Below, piece by piece: positions 7,881 to 14,011 of a stretch of DNA of 55,357 nt. A model generated the notes under the pieces. It did no database searches. It saw only the letters and a list, made by a program, of their open reading frames with translations, and was not told the origin of the DNA. Origin of the DNA: a virus; the IMG/VR virus record IMGVR_UViG_3300006922_000028, positions 1-55,357 of that record; one strand, 5' to 3'. The translations under genes and the position numbers were made by a program. Position 1 is the stretch's first letter. The number at the start of each line of letters is the position of its first letter.

Positions 7881-8153
7881 TTATTTATTTTTAAGATGAT
7901 CCCTAGCCTCATCAACTTTATCCCACCAGTCTGGCTCGCGATTGACTTGCATTAAATCAGAGTCTTCTAACTCTATGTTGATGCTAGCAATCTCTGAACT
8001 ATCAGGAGAAAGCAAACGTCTGACAGCTTTTAGAGTGTCTTGCTCTAGTTCTTCTATAGAAGAAGCTTCTGTCTTTGTGTGTACAACGCATATCGTTAAA
8101 AATACGTCGCCACTATAGAGCTTAAGCTCTGGGTCATCAGGAGGGTTCATCAT
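7881..8153 (-). CDS. Small unknown acidic protein
   Basis: A 90-residue acidic protein. A short beta region (KLYSGDVFLTICVVHTKTEA) is followed by a helix (EELEQDTLKAVRRLLSPDS), another strand (IASINIELED) and a final amphipathic helix. No named family or catalytic motif is evident. Its start overlaps the small gene at 8137-8304 by 17 nt, so it is part of a compact leftward cluster of early-type small genes. Confidence 0.5.
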   Translation of the reverse strand: MMNPPDDPELKLYSGDVFLTICVVHTKTEASSIEELEQDTLKAVRRLLSPDSSEIASINIELEDSDLMQVNREPDWWDKVDEARDHLKNK

Positions 8154-8304
8154 AGTTGTACTCTATGTAAGTTACTTGTTGATGCCCATCATTCCTGGAT
8201 AAAGAAATATTCAGAGAGGGGCTAATCAATTCTACTCCGCTGCGGAAGTAAGTATAAATTCGTACTGGTTCAGAGGACACCTCTGGTTTCGAAGGCAACG
8301 TCAT
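8137..8304 (-). CDS. Very small unknown protein (55 aa)
   Basis: A 55-residue frame, MTLPSKPEVSSEPVRIYTYF..., ending YIEYNYDEPS. It fills what would otherwise be an empty gap between two leftward genes, overlapping the upstream gene by 35 nt and the downstream gene by 17 nt. The composition (beta-prone, acidic end) is protein-like rather than random. No family recognised. Confidence 0.4.
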   Translation of the reverse strand: MTLPSKPEVSSEPVRIYTYFRSGVELISPSLNISLSRNDGHQQVTYIEYNYDEPS

Positions 8305-8560
8305 ATTGTTCTTTTGCTTTTTTCAGCAGTATGCGGGTATGAGCATACCGAATACCAATATACAAAAAACCTAGGGAGTGTACGAATTGTATACACAGAT
8401 CTGCAGTGTATGATTTGCTTATAAGGGCAAACAGGCACATAGAAAGTAGACACAGAAAAATCAAGAGGTAAACTAATATTAAGTTTATTCTGATAGATTC
8501 ATATGATTGAACAATAGAATGCATGTGTTTGCGCTCAGCTGTTTGAAGTATAGACGTCAT
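8270..8560 (-). CDS. Small membrane protein, two helices
   Basis: A 96-residue protein with two predicted transmembrane helices: residues about 25-48 (INLILVYLLIFLCLLSMCLF) and about 57-75 (IQFVHSLGFLYIGIRYA). Short basic ends flank them. No signal-peptidase site is apparent. Function unknown. Small membrane proteins in early phage regions often act in superinfection exclusion or host takeover, but nothing in the sequence proves that here. It starts 39 bp from a divergent rightward small gene. Confidence 0.5.
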   Translation of the reverse strand: MTSILQTAERKHMHSIVQSYESIRINLILVYLLIFLCLLSMCLFALISKSYTADLCIQFVHSLGFLYIGIRYAHTRILLKKAKEQYDVAFETRGVL

Positions 8561-8599
8561 AGTTTACTATAATTATCGTATTTTTGAGAATACTCTGCA

Positions 8600-8776
8600 A
8601 TGATGTTTAAGAAGACGAAACTTATACTGAAAATGATGGATAGAATCCAGCATTTGGAATCAACAATAGATGAGTTGCGTCAGCAAAACTTAAAGCTCAT
8701 ACAAATGATAGGAGAGCTTCATCAAGAACTAGCGTATCTCCGAAATAGAGTTATTGCGGATCAAAAAGACGAGTAG
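8600..8776 (+). CDS. Small coiled-coil protein on the plus strand
   Basis: A 58-residue frame, MMFKKTKLILKMMDRIQHLE..., with hydrophobic residues in heptad register (L, I, M, I, L, I, L, L, I, L, L) over nearly its whole length and a polar tail ending DQKDE. It would form a dimeric or trimeric coiled coil. It is oriented against the surrounding leftward genes and converges on the 8751-9014 gene, overlapping it by 26 nt. It shares the AT-rich 8561-8599 gap with the divergent membrane-protein gene. Similar short coiled coils in phages can be regulators or subunits of membrane complexes; no function is assigned. Confidence 0.5.
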   Translation: MMFKKTKLILKMMDRIQHLESTIDELRQQNLKLIQMIGELHQELAYLRNRVIADQKDE

Positions 8777-9014
8777 CATCTGGATCTGTATCCAGGTGTT
8801 CCTGTTCATTTAGTTCTAGTAGAAGAGCATGTGCTTCTGCGCTGTGCTCGAATACAAGTTCTACAGCACGAGAAATGAATATATACCCTTGTTTGAGTTG
8901 AACTCTTTCGCAATCTGGAACATTGGGATCCTTTTGGATCTTGTCTACTAAGGCCTTGTACCATTTGTTTTGATACTTGGACTTGAGTGTCGGAGTGAGT
9001 TTAGGATGCGGCAT
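8751..9014 (-). CDS. Small unknown protein
   Basis: An 87-residue protein. I prefer the ATG at 9014 (MPHPKLTPTLKSKYQNKWYK...), 10 nt after the RadC stop. The frame extends up to 9047 but would then run into the RadC gene. The basic N-terminus is followed by a beta/alpha core (QLKQGYIFISRAVELVFEHS) and an acidic end (ALLLELNEQEHLDTDPD). No family recognised. Confidence 0.5.
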   Translation of the reverse strand: MPHPKLTPTLKSKYQNKWYKALVDKIQKDPNVPDCERVQLKQGYIFISRAVELVFEHSAEAHALLLELNEQEHLDTDPDATRLFDPQ

Positions 9015-9024
9015 GATGATAGTG

Positions 9025-9489
9025 TTATAGCATATCGTGTGTAGCAAACGAGAAGTGTGAGTTGTCGGTGACTATTATGTGGTCGAGCAAGGGTATGTCG
9101 AGTACTTTACCACAAGCTCGAAAATCACGTGTCAATTTCTTATCTGCCATACTAGGGTTTGTGTTGCCACTAGGATGGTTGTGAGATAAGATAAAGGCAG
9201 AGCAGTTTTCTAGCAGCAGTCTGCTGAATACTAGCTTAGGGTCAATCACGCATCCGGCTGTACCGCCTTCCCCTACTATAAATACTGAGCGTATTCTATT
9301 AGCGCGGGATATACCTATGCATATAGCTGACTCACGTATCTCAATAGTATCTGAGTAGCATCTACGTAGTAGTTTGATAGTATGCTCAGGTGCTTTGATG
9401 GTTGGTCCATCTAGCGCTGCCCTTTTGTATGTTATAGCTAGTTCACCTGCTGTCCATCCTAAAAAGATATCTTCTTTAATAGTTTTCAT
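9025..9489 (-). CDS. RadC-type JAB/MPN domain protein
   Basis: A 154-residue protein consisting essentially of the RadC JAB domain. The metal motif is seen as FILSHNHPSGNTNPSMAD (H103, H105, D116), with a conserved Glu early in the fold (E53 in IRESAICIG). The N-terminal helix-hairpin-helix part of full-length RadC is absent, as is common for phage and mobile-element copies. The fold matches metal-dependent isopeptidases/deaminases, but the cellular role of RadC is unresolved; DNA repair or anti-defence roles have been suggested. It overlaps none of its neighbours and lies in the leftward early cluster. Confidence 0.85.
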   Translation of the reverse strand: MKTIKEDIFLGWTAGELAITYKRAALDGPTIKAPEHTIKLLRRCYSDTIEIRESAICIGISRANRIRSVFIVGEGGTAGCVIDPKLVFSRLLLENCSAFILSHNHPSGNTNPSMADKKLTRDFRACGKVLDIPLLDHIIVTDNSHFSFATHDML

Positions 9490-9491
9490 GA

Positions 9492-10007
9492 TTACTCGGC
9501 TTCAGATTTAAAGAGTCCAGGTTCGCATTTAGGACACACGCGTTCCATTACTTGGCTATTGGTAGAGTATTCTAACTCTGTCTTATGTACTGAACAGAGG
9601 TAACCCTCTTCGATCTCCATTTCGATGGTACGAGTTGGACGCCCACTAATCTCTACGAGGTATTCTTCAAGCCCTTCAAGAGTGAAGTAGCCAGCAGTGC
9701 TATCGTAGTCAATAACTTCCTTCTCTACACCTTCTTTGTTGGTGAAACAGTACACCTCTTTGTGTGCCTTAATCATCTCTCCATGAAGTGAAGAGAAGAA
9801 CCCAATTTCATAGACGTTAGGAACAGATTTTAGTCCTGTCCCAACAGGGCCAGTGATAATTGAGAGCTTGTACTTGTTTGGAAGGTGAAGCCAAGCTTGA
9901 TAGTTGATGTGTCTCTGGTTGTCACCGTAAGACACTTTGCCTCCTTCGATGTAGCTTCTCTGTTTGAACACTAGGTTCTTAATGAACTTTGTTTTGCTGA
10001 TATCCAT
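9492..10007 (-). CDS. Unknown protein with C-terminal zinc-ribbon-like motif
   Basis: A 171-residue protein, with the start chosen at ATG 10007 (MDISKTKFIKNLVFKQRSYI...). The frame stays open to 10154, but that extension lies within the structured non-coding stretch. The middle is beta-rich (YKLSIITGPVGTGLKSVPNV, YEIGFFSSLHGEMI). Near the end, GYLCSVHKTELEY and RVCPKCEPG supply C-x2-H and C-x2-C pairs, typical of a small zinc ribbon. No enzymatic motif is seen. It ends 2 nt before RadC, so the two are likely co-expressed. Confidence 0.55.
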   Translation of the reverse strand: MDISKTKFIKNLVFKQRSYIEGGKVSYGDNQRHINYQAWLHLPNKYKLSIITGPVGTGLKSVPNVYEIGFFSSLHGEMIKAHKEVYCFTNKEGVEKEVIDYDSTAGYFTLEGLEEYLVEISGRPTRTIEMEIEEGYLCSVHKTELEYSTNSQVMERVCPKCEPGLFKSEAE

Positions 10008-10037
10008 CTTGTGTGTATTCGATGTTTTAGTTGATTG

Positions 10038-10118
10038 AGCACAGTGTGGAATTGAACCACATAAGCATTTTGTAATCCATTCTGATGAAATGAAATGCTT
10101 ATCAAACCTGACTGTGCT
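10038..10118 (-). ncRNA. tRNA-like four-helix junction (81 nt)
   Basis: Read on the minus strand, AGCACAG pairs with CTGTGCT (7 bp, acceptor-like). TAAGCATTT pairs with AAATGCTTA (9 bp, closing a further 4-bp CATT/AATG stem). TGTGG pairs with CCACA (5 bp) around the 7-nt loop TTCAATT, which fits the tRNA T-loop consensus TTCRANN. A 10-nt segment, TCAGGTTTGA, can form a 3-bp stub with loop GGTT in the D-arm place. The three major helices abut without unpaired linkers. The anticodon-like loop lacks U33, no CCA is encoded, and the D-arm is rudimentary, so this is tRNA-like or a degraded tRNA rather than a normal tRNA gene. Confidence 0.5.
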
Positions 10119-10127
10119 GAAATGGAA

Positions 10128-10169
10128 GGGGTGTACTGAGACCGTAGTCGTCACTAACAGCTACACCCC
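10128..10169. repeat. Perfect 8-bp inverted repeat
   Basis: GGGGTGTA at 10128-10135 pairs perfectly with TACACCCC at 10162-10169 across a 26-nt loop that contains a smaller GAC...GTC stem. It lies 9 bp from the tRNA-like junction. No T-run follows on either strand, so it does not look like a terminator. Confidence 0.5.
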
Positions 10170-10375
10170 CTCTAACTATGACTAAGCTGTCCAAGCTGGG
10201 ACAGGTACGTGGTCTATACATCAAGCGGTAACACGTACACTATTGCTTGACTGATAAATAATGCCTACGATTGATTAGCGTAGGACTTTTAGATAGTAAC
10301 TGAATTGGGTAACAAGGCACAGTCAAACCCCGTGTTACTTAAGATTGAGGTGCCTAGGCAAGGCATCATACAATG

Positions 10376-10696
10376 TTATAGGTTAAACCTCATCTTAAGT
10401 TTCATCACAAACTTAGCAACTCTGTTGGGTGCAGGTTGCTGATATTTCAGCTCTTTCTCTAAACGCGTGATTTCAACACTAGATATATGTTGCTCTCGGC
10501 AAAATTCAGAGTGCAAACGAGATTGAATATCTATTTGCTCAAAGTTTTTAAGGGCTGCATACTTCTTTAGTTCTGACAGATGCCGGTCAGCTAAATATGC
10601 CATAGACCTGTGCTTGAGCTTTTGATTCCTAAGCTCATCACGTAAGATGTGTTGAATCTGTCTACTACTCATTTTAGTTAGAGTCTTATTCATCAT
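10376..10696 (-). CDS. Small basic helical protein
   Basis: A 106-residue, strongly helical, Lys/Arg/Gln-rich protein (SSRQIQHILRDELRNQKLKH..., later EITRLEKELKYQQ) ending in a basic amphipathic segment, VAKFVMKLKMRFNL. No family recognised. The composition suggests nucleic-acid or membrane association. Its start overlaps the P-loop kinase gene by 11 nt, so both are on the same leftward transcript. The structured stretch follows its stop directly. Confidence 0.5.
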   Translation of the reverse strand: MMNKTLTKMSSRQIQHILRDELRNQKLKHRSMAYLADRHLSELKKYAALKNFEQIDIQSRLHSEFCREQHISSVEITRLEKELKYQQPAPNRVAKFVMKLKMRFNL

Positions 10697-11354
10697 AGTC
10701 AGGGTCTATAGAATCTTGCATGTCTTCGGTCATCATAGCCTGAGCTTGCTCCTCGCGATCAGTGCATTCACAATGTGGGTCATTGACATCATACAAATTG
10801 CCACACCCTACACACTCGTCTTCTTCGTAAGGTGGATGTTCTTGAACCTGTTCTTCCTGACAGTCACTAAGCTGATGGTCTGGACCTAAATAAACCTCAA
10901 ACCGGTCTTTCATCGCGGCGATAGTAGCACTAGGAACATCATGTGTAGACTGAAATCCTGATGGATTCTCGACGATGAGCTGAGTAACAATGAATTTGTC
11001 GCTAGAGCCGAGTTCTTTCAGCAGAAGATTCACGTTCGCTACTTTGTTGATATACTTCTGGAACTCCCAATACTGAGTGTTGGTGTTATCTACAATGATA
11101 GTGTACGCCTGATTACGAAGGTCGTAATGCTTGTCTTGAACTGCATTGGTTAACTCTTTGCAGAATTTATCGAAGCAGAGGTTATGACAATCTTTCAGTC
11201 GCTTTGGGTCGAAGTGGTACTCGCCATTGCTGTCAACCATGTATTGGTCAGCAGAGCATATTGTACCACGTGACGCTAATGCTAAGGTAGAAGCCACGGT
11301 AGTTTTACCGGCACCGGGCAGACCTCGTAAGATAATTACTTGATGTATTAACAT
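10686..11354 (-). CDS. P-loop kinase, polynucleotide-kinase-like, with zinc-binding tail
   Basis: A 222-residue protein. The start chosen at 11354 puts MLIHQVIILRGLPGAGKTTV at the N-terminus, with Walker A at residues 11-19. CSADQYM (D36) and IIVDNTNTQYWEFQKYI (88-104) match the AAA_33/T4 Pnk-type kinase pattern, in which the Asp activates a 5'-hydroxyl and the N-T-N segment binds substrate. The C-terminal third is acidic and carries C181-x2-C184 and C195-x-C197, a likely zinc ribbon. No phosphatase domain is present. With the 2H phosphoesterase two genes upstream, it could form an RNA end-healing pair; a nucleotide or small-molecule kinase is an alternative. The frame extends upstream to 11402, but that part is not protein-kinase-family-like. 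Confidence 0.75.
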   Translation of the reverse strand: MLIHQVIILRGLPGAGKTTVASTLALASRGTICSADQYMVDSNGEYHFDPKRLKDCHNLCFDKFCKELTNAVQDKHYDLRNQAYTIIVDNTNTQYWEFQKYINKVANVNLLLKELGSSDKFIVTQLIVENPSGFQSTHDVPSATIAAMKDRFEVYLGPDHQLSDCQEEQVQEHPPYEEDECVGCGNLYDVNDPHCECTDREEQAQAMMTEDMQDSIDPDYDE

Positions 11355-11356
11355 GA

Positions 11357-11560
11357 TTAAGATTCTTTGTTGTTGGCAGATGCTAAAGCAATCCATAGGC
11401 ACACAACTATTAGCCCTCCAATGAGAGCCAATAGAAGTGTTGCGTTGGGGTCAGGATGTAGGTCATCAGAGTTGATGAGACCTACGAGTAGTCCAATGGT
11501 ACATGTATAGATACATGTAATAAAAGAGACTAGTGCTGTAAGAATAGCGTTGTTCTTCAT
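11357..11560 (-). CDS. Small membrane protein
   Basis: A 67-residue protein starting at ATG 11560 (MKNNAILTALVSFITCIYTC...), with two predicted membrane helices (AILTALVSFITCIYTCTIGL and NATLLLALIGGLIVVCLWIA) joined by a polar acidic loop (INSDDLHPDP). Alternative starts at 11578 and 11587 would overlap the 2H phosphoesterase gene. It has a helical-hairpin layout and no known family. It could be a host-takeover or exclusion protein, or a holin-like protein; the main holin candidate is elsewhere (39550-40002). Confidence 0.5.
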   Translation of the reverse strand: MKNNAILTALVSFITCIYTCTIGLLVGLINSDDLHPDPNATLLLALIGGLIVVCLWIALASANNKES

Positions 11561-11570
11561 AATCATGTTA

Positions 11571-12182
11571 TTAGTCATATGCATCATACTCAGGCTCGAT
11601 ACACCTCCAGTTGTCTGGATGGTGGATACTTATTGTATCTGGGCCTGGCAGTCTTTTAGGTGGCAGTTGATACTTAACACCTTCGCTAGTATATACACCC
11701 CACCTTGCGGCAATGGGTGAAATAGTACCATACTTGAAGATTTTAGCATCTGGATGCTCTTTGGCAAAGAAGTCTAGGGCTTCGTATTGAGCATCACCAA
11801 GAGGACTAGAGTCGAATACCCTAGCCTTGAATATCTTAGTGTATGCTTCTGTGTACTTGTTAGAGTTCACAGGCAAAGCACCATTAGACGCCCGCAGAGT
11901 GACATGCGGCATATCACCCATCCCTTCATGACTCCTTCTACATATAAGGACATCAATATCCTTAGAGGTAATCATAGCCCAAGGATGTATCTCAGTATGT
12001 ATTCCTACTTTACTGTGATCTTCTTCAGATAGCCTATCAAGATTCCATGTACCATAGTACTTCATGGTAATGTGTGGATGCTTGATGTTTGTGTCTATTG
12101 GAACCAATAGCTGGTCAATAGATTTCTGTGGTAGGAATATCCCTAAGTATACTATACCCATTGTCTTGCTTGTTGTGTTCAA
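11571..12182 (-). CDS. 2H phosphoesterase superfamily protein
   Basis: A 203-residue protein carrying the two H-x-T/S-hydrophobic motifs that define 2H phosphoesterases: HPHITMKYYG (H37, T39) and MPHVTLRAS (H93, T95), about 56 residues apart. The family includes 2',3'-cyclic phosphodiesterases, RNA ligase-type LigT proteins and the phage anti-CBASS enzyme Acb1, which destroys cyclic oligonucleotide alarm signals. The C-terminal half (HPDAKIFKYGTISPIAARWG, then HHPDNWRCIEPEYD) is an extension without a clear family. Its neighbours are a P-loop kinase, a membrane protein and a small helical protein. RNA end-healing and defence signal degradation are both plausible. Confidence 0.75.
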   Translation of the reverse strand: MNTTSKTMGIVYLGIFLPQKSIDQLLVPIDTNIKHPHITMKYYGTWNLDRLSEEDHSKVGIHTEIHPWAMITSKDIDVLICRRSHEGMGDMPHVTLRASNGALPVNSNKYTEAYTKIFKARVFDSSPLGDAQYEALDFFAKEHPDAKIFKYGTISPIAARWGVYTSEGVKYQLPPKRLPGPDTISIHHPDNWRCIEPEYDAYD

Positions 12183-12400
12183 GATTTCATTGTTTCCTCG
12201 TAGCGATGGTTAGCTACCATGACTTTGCCGTGTGCATCACACATGCGCTTCACGATAGTCATAACCTCATCCTGCTTATCTGAAGGGATGTGCTGCTTTA
12301 GATCTTGCACCAACATGTGGTACTCATTCCATGCTGTGGTATGCTGTTGCTGTAATGTAGAGCATAGCTCTTCACGTTTTTGTCTTGCTTCAATGTTCAT
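12179..12400 (-). CDS. Small helical unknown protein
   Basis: A 73-residue helical protein from ATG 12400 (MNIEARQKREELCSTLQQQH...), whose stop overlaps the 2H phosphoesterase start (ATGA at 12179-12182). An upstream ATG at 12460 would give 93 aa and is possible. Charged helices, two Cys and several His are visible, but no recognisable domain. Coupled translation with the phosphoesterase suggests a functional or regulatory link. Confidence 0.45.
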   Translation of the reverse strand: MNIEARQKREELCSTLQQQHTTAWNEYHMLVQDLKQHIPSDKQDEVMTIVKRMCDAHGKVMVANHRYEETMKS

Positions 12401-12533
12401 GAGAGTAGTTGTAAAGTTTATATCAATGAAAGTTTTGTCGTGTTGAATACCCAAATTCATTGAAAACACTGCACACACTCCCTGGTATGAGAATGCATGC
12501 AGTGTTGTCGTGCTGATGATAGTGATGCGTTAA

Positions 12534-12550
12534 GGGGGTTGTTAGCCCCC
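12534..12550 (-). terminator. GC-rich hairpin after 12556-12885 gene
   Basis: GGGGG (12534-12538) and CCCCC (12546-12550) form a perfect stem with a 7-nt loop, 5 nt past the leftward stop at 12556. The following minus-strand sequence, TTAACGC, is a poor U-run, so termination efficiency is uncertain; it may instead stabilise mRNA ends. Confidence 0.45.
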
Positions 12551-12555
12551 CGTAA

Positions 12556-12885
12556 TCACTTAGGAGCTGAGCAGGGTGTGATGTCGAAGTACGACTTTCT
12601 AGGGTCGTTAACCTTCGGACGCACTGTGATGCGCATCCAATCGCCATCATTCGTCTGCTGCACTGCAGGAAAGTTTACGCCTTGTCTCAGCCTGTCCACC
12701 TTGGCCTCACCAATCATTTGGTAAAGAGCCTTGGTATGAAAGGCATCGATAATGCATAGTCCTTCCGGCGCAGGATGGTTCGGTGCATGAATAACGAAAA
12801 CGTTTTTCTTGTACTTCTGACCATTCTTCTTGTTATCGCCAATCTTTTTGACGAGCTGTGCTCTGAGAGAATTAATTTCAATCAT
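12556..12885 (-). CDS. Unknown protein, first gene of leftward block
   Basis: A 109-residue protein from ATG 12885 (MIEINSLRAQLVKKIGDNKK...). A longer frame from 13002 (148 aa) would add a Pro-rich stretch with a C-x2-C pair but would overlap the divergent rightward start at 13001, so I favour the shorter form. It is beta-rich (NVFVIHAPNHPAPEGLCII, then DWMRITVRPKVND) with a central helix. No family is recognised. A GC hairpin follows the stop. Confidence 0.5.
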   Translation of the reverse strand: MIEINSLRAQLVKKIGDNKKNGQKYKKNVFVIHAPNHPAPEGLCIIDAFHTKALYQMIGEAKVDRLRQGVNFPAVQQTNDGDWMRITVRPKVNDPRKSYFDITPCSAPK

Positions 12886-13000
12886 GTTGTTGAATTTGGG
12901 TTTGTCATTGCCTTTGCAGGCGGAGCAGGGGGGTGGTTCTTGTCCGTTTTTGGTGGGGGGAGTTAAATCGTGGTGGTACTCAAACTCATATCTTTGGAAC
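12886..13000. promoter_or_regulatory. Divergent region between early and late blocks
   Basis: If the shorter start at 12885 is right, these 115 bp separate the leftward early block from the rightward late block and must supply promoters in both directions. The stretch contains long G/C-run sequences (GGAGCAGGGGGG, then GGTGGGGGGAG) unlike the surrounding AT-rich DNA. No clear -33/-7 pair is visible. Confidence 0.35.
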
Positions 13001-13150
13001 ATGCTAAAATTTTTAGAGGGGATAGCTGTGGTAGAGGGGGCAATATTTGTTGCGTATACTCTGCCTAATGACTCTGAGTTGATTTTGGCTTACACCTATT
13101 CAGGCGAATTTGTAGACCATACTATAGCGCAGCTTGTTTACACAGAATAA
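13001..13150 (+). CDS. Very small protein at start of late block
   Basis: A 49-residue frame, MLKFLEGIAVVEGAIFVAYT..., ending IAQLVYTE. It is beta-prone (AIFVAYTLPNDSELILAYTY) with two acidic positions, and protein-like, though short. It is the first rightward frame after the divergent region and lies 88 bp upstream of the Acb2/Tad1-like gene. The frame extends upstream in the ORF, but that part is antisense to the leftward gene. Confidence 0.4.
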   Translation: MLKFLEGIAVVEGAIFVAYTLPNDSELILAYTYSGEFVDHTIAQLVYTE

Positions 13151-13238
13151 TAGAAACCTCTATACTAAGCTGACATGACCCTAGGCAATGCGGTAGTATT
13201 ATATAGAAGTTTTATATTTATACTTGAACAGAACTGCT

Positions 13239-13547
13239 ATGGATGTTGTAAAGCCAGGTATCGAATACAGACTACATAATTTTAAGTCTGAGACTGAGTA
13301 TCAAACTGTAAGGTTTACTGAGAAGCAGGGATCTGCATACAACTCTGGAACTACCAATGAGGAGGTAGTGTCTATGTTAATTGACAGGTTGTATGAACTA
13401 CAGAAGAAAAACTTTTCTGTCGAGAACCAGTGTTGTATTCTTCTACTGAAGAATGTGAGGAATCTGTTCAAGAAGAGATTGAATCGTAAGATTGACAGAG
13501 TAGCAAAATATCAAGAGCAAAATGGAGCTGAGTATTCGGACAAGTAA
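13239..13547 (+). CDS. Acb2/Tad1 hairpin-domain-like protein (candidate signal-nucleotide sponge)
   Basis: A 102-residue protein (ATG at 13239, MDVVKPGIEYRLHNFKSETE...). The second half, GTTNEEVVSMLIDRLYELQ followed by FSVENQCCILLLKNVRNLF and RLNRKIDRV, resembles the pattern I recall for the Acb2/Tad1 hairpin family (GTTNEEVLxMLIDRLxxL...SxENxxxIxxLExALxWLxxRxxDR). Those proteins form oligomers that sequester cyclic nucleotides from CBASS or Thoeris signalling. The typical family Trp and Gly positions are only partly kept, so binding is unproven. It overlaps the next gene by 26 nt. The expected fold is a helical hairpin. Confidence 0.5.
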   Translation: MDVVKPGIEYRLHNFKSETEYQTVRFTEKQGSAYNSGTTNEEVVSMLIDRLYELQKKNFSVENQCCILLLKNVRNLFKKRLNRKIDRVAKYQEQNGAEYSDK

Positions 13548-13869
13548 GAAGAACTTTCTAAGGAACTACTTAGAATTACTTAATGGTATTTTGAGGTTGA
13601 CTCCACGGGAGTTAGACTCATTAGTGTTGTTCATAGAGTACGACCCAGAGGTGGCATGTAGCATGGCTTCTAGGAAGTATGTTTCTGATGCTATGAACTT
13701 CAAAAGCGTAAGTGTATTAAACAACTACGTAAAGAGCTTGAAGGACAAGAAAATTATTGGTAAGGATTCTAAAGGAGTCTACCGCTATATACCTATTGTT
13801 AAACCCCCCTCTGATCTTGACTCCATTACCTTTAAGTTCATCTTCTCAGACTCCAAAGTACCAGCTTAG
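13522..13869 (+). CDS. Winged-helix-type small protein of crAss-like packaging region
   Basis: A 115-residue protein. Helices LRNYLELLNGILRLTPRELD and FKSVSVLNNYVKSLKDKKII lead into a beta wing (GVYRYIPIVK, then ITFKFIF), a winged-helix layout. The LNNYVKSL segment resembles a conserved small protein I recall ahead of the terminase in Bacteroidetes and crAss-like phages. It may regulate late transcription or act in DNA recognition for packaging. It overlaps its upstream neighbour by 26 nt. Confidence 0.6.
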   Translation: MELSIRTSKKNFLRNYLELLNGILRLTPRELDSLVLFIEYDPEVACSMASRKYVSDAMNFKSVSVLNNYVKSLKDKKIIGKDSKGVYRYIPIVKPPSDLDSITFKFIFSDSKVPA

Positions 13870-13909
13870 TTATGAGCTGTACGACCTGGACGTAGTTCTG
13901 AGTTTTGAG

Positions 13910-14011
13910 ATGCGTATAGCATCTCTGATGAGTCTTCAATGTGTGCAGTACGACAGTCAACTTTCTATAGGGGAGTTTTGCTATTTATTAGACTATACTA
14001 TATATGGCTAG
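13910..14011 (+). CDS. Possible 33-aa peptide before the HU-like gene
   Basis: A short ATG frame, MRIASLMSLQCVQYDSQLSI..., fills the otherwise empty 134 bp between the winged-helix gene and the HU-like gene and overlaps the latter by 8 nt. The same frame stays open upstream to about 13757, giving protein-like sequence (YELYDLDVVLSFE), so a +1 frameshift or a non-ATG start is also conceivable. Support is weak. Confidence 0.25.
   Translation: MRIASLMSLQCVQYDSQLSIGEFCYLLDYTIYG

Larger units (their letters stand above)
10008..10375 (-). ncRNA. Structured non-coding stretch, possible RNA
   Basis: A 368-bp stretch with no convincing gene but at least six perfect inverted repeats: 10038-10118 (multi-helix junction), 10128-10169 (8-bp stem), 10187-10204 (CTGTCC/GGACAG), 10205-10238 (GTACGTG/CACGTAC), 10264-10284 (CCTACG/CGTAGG) and 10309-10338 (GTAACA/TGTTAC). 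There is also a 10-bp palindrome, TGCCTAGGCA, at 10351-10360. Neighbouring genes on both sides are leftward, so transcription would give a minus-strand RNA. Possible roles are a phage regulatory RNA, tRNA-like elements, or a cruciform-rich replication origin. Confidence 0.5.

Noticed and set aside
10038-10118. Canonical tRNA gene
   Set aside because: The D-arm is only a 3-bp stub, the central stem is 9 bp with a non-standard loop lacking U33, and no linkers 8-9 or variable loop are present.
10008-10154. N-terminal extension of the 9492-10007 gene
   Set aside because: The extension falls on the tRNA-like junction and 8-bp hairpin and reads as unlikely protein; ATG 10007 gives a normal start.
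12423-12966. Several short rightward and leftward frames around 12.4-12.97 kb
   Set aside because: They overlap the better-supported leftward gene at 12556-12885 and have atypical composition from G/C-run DNA.
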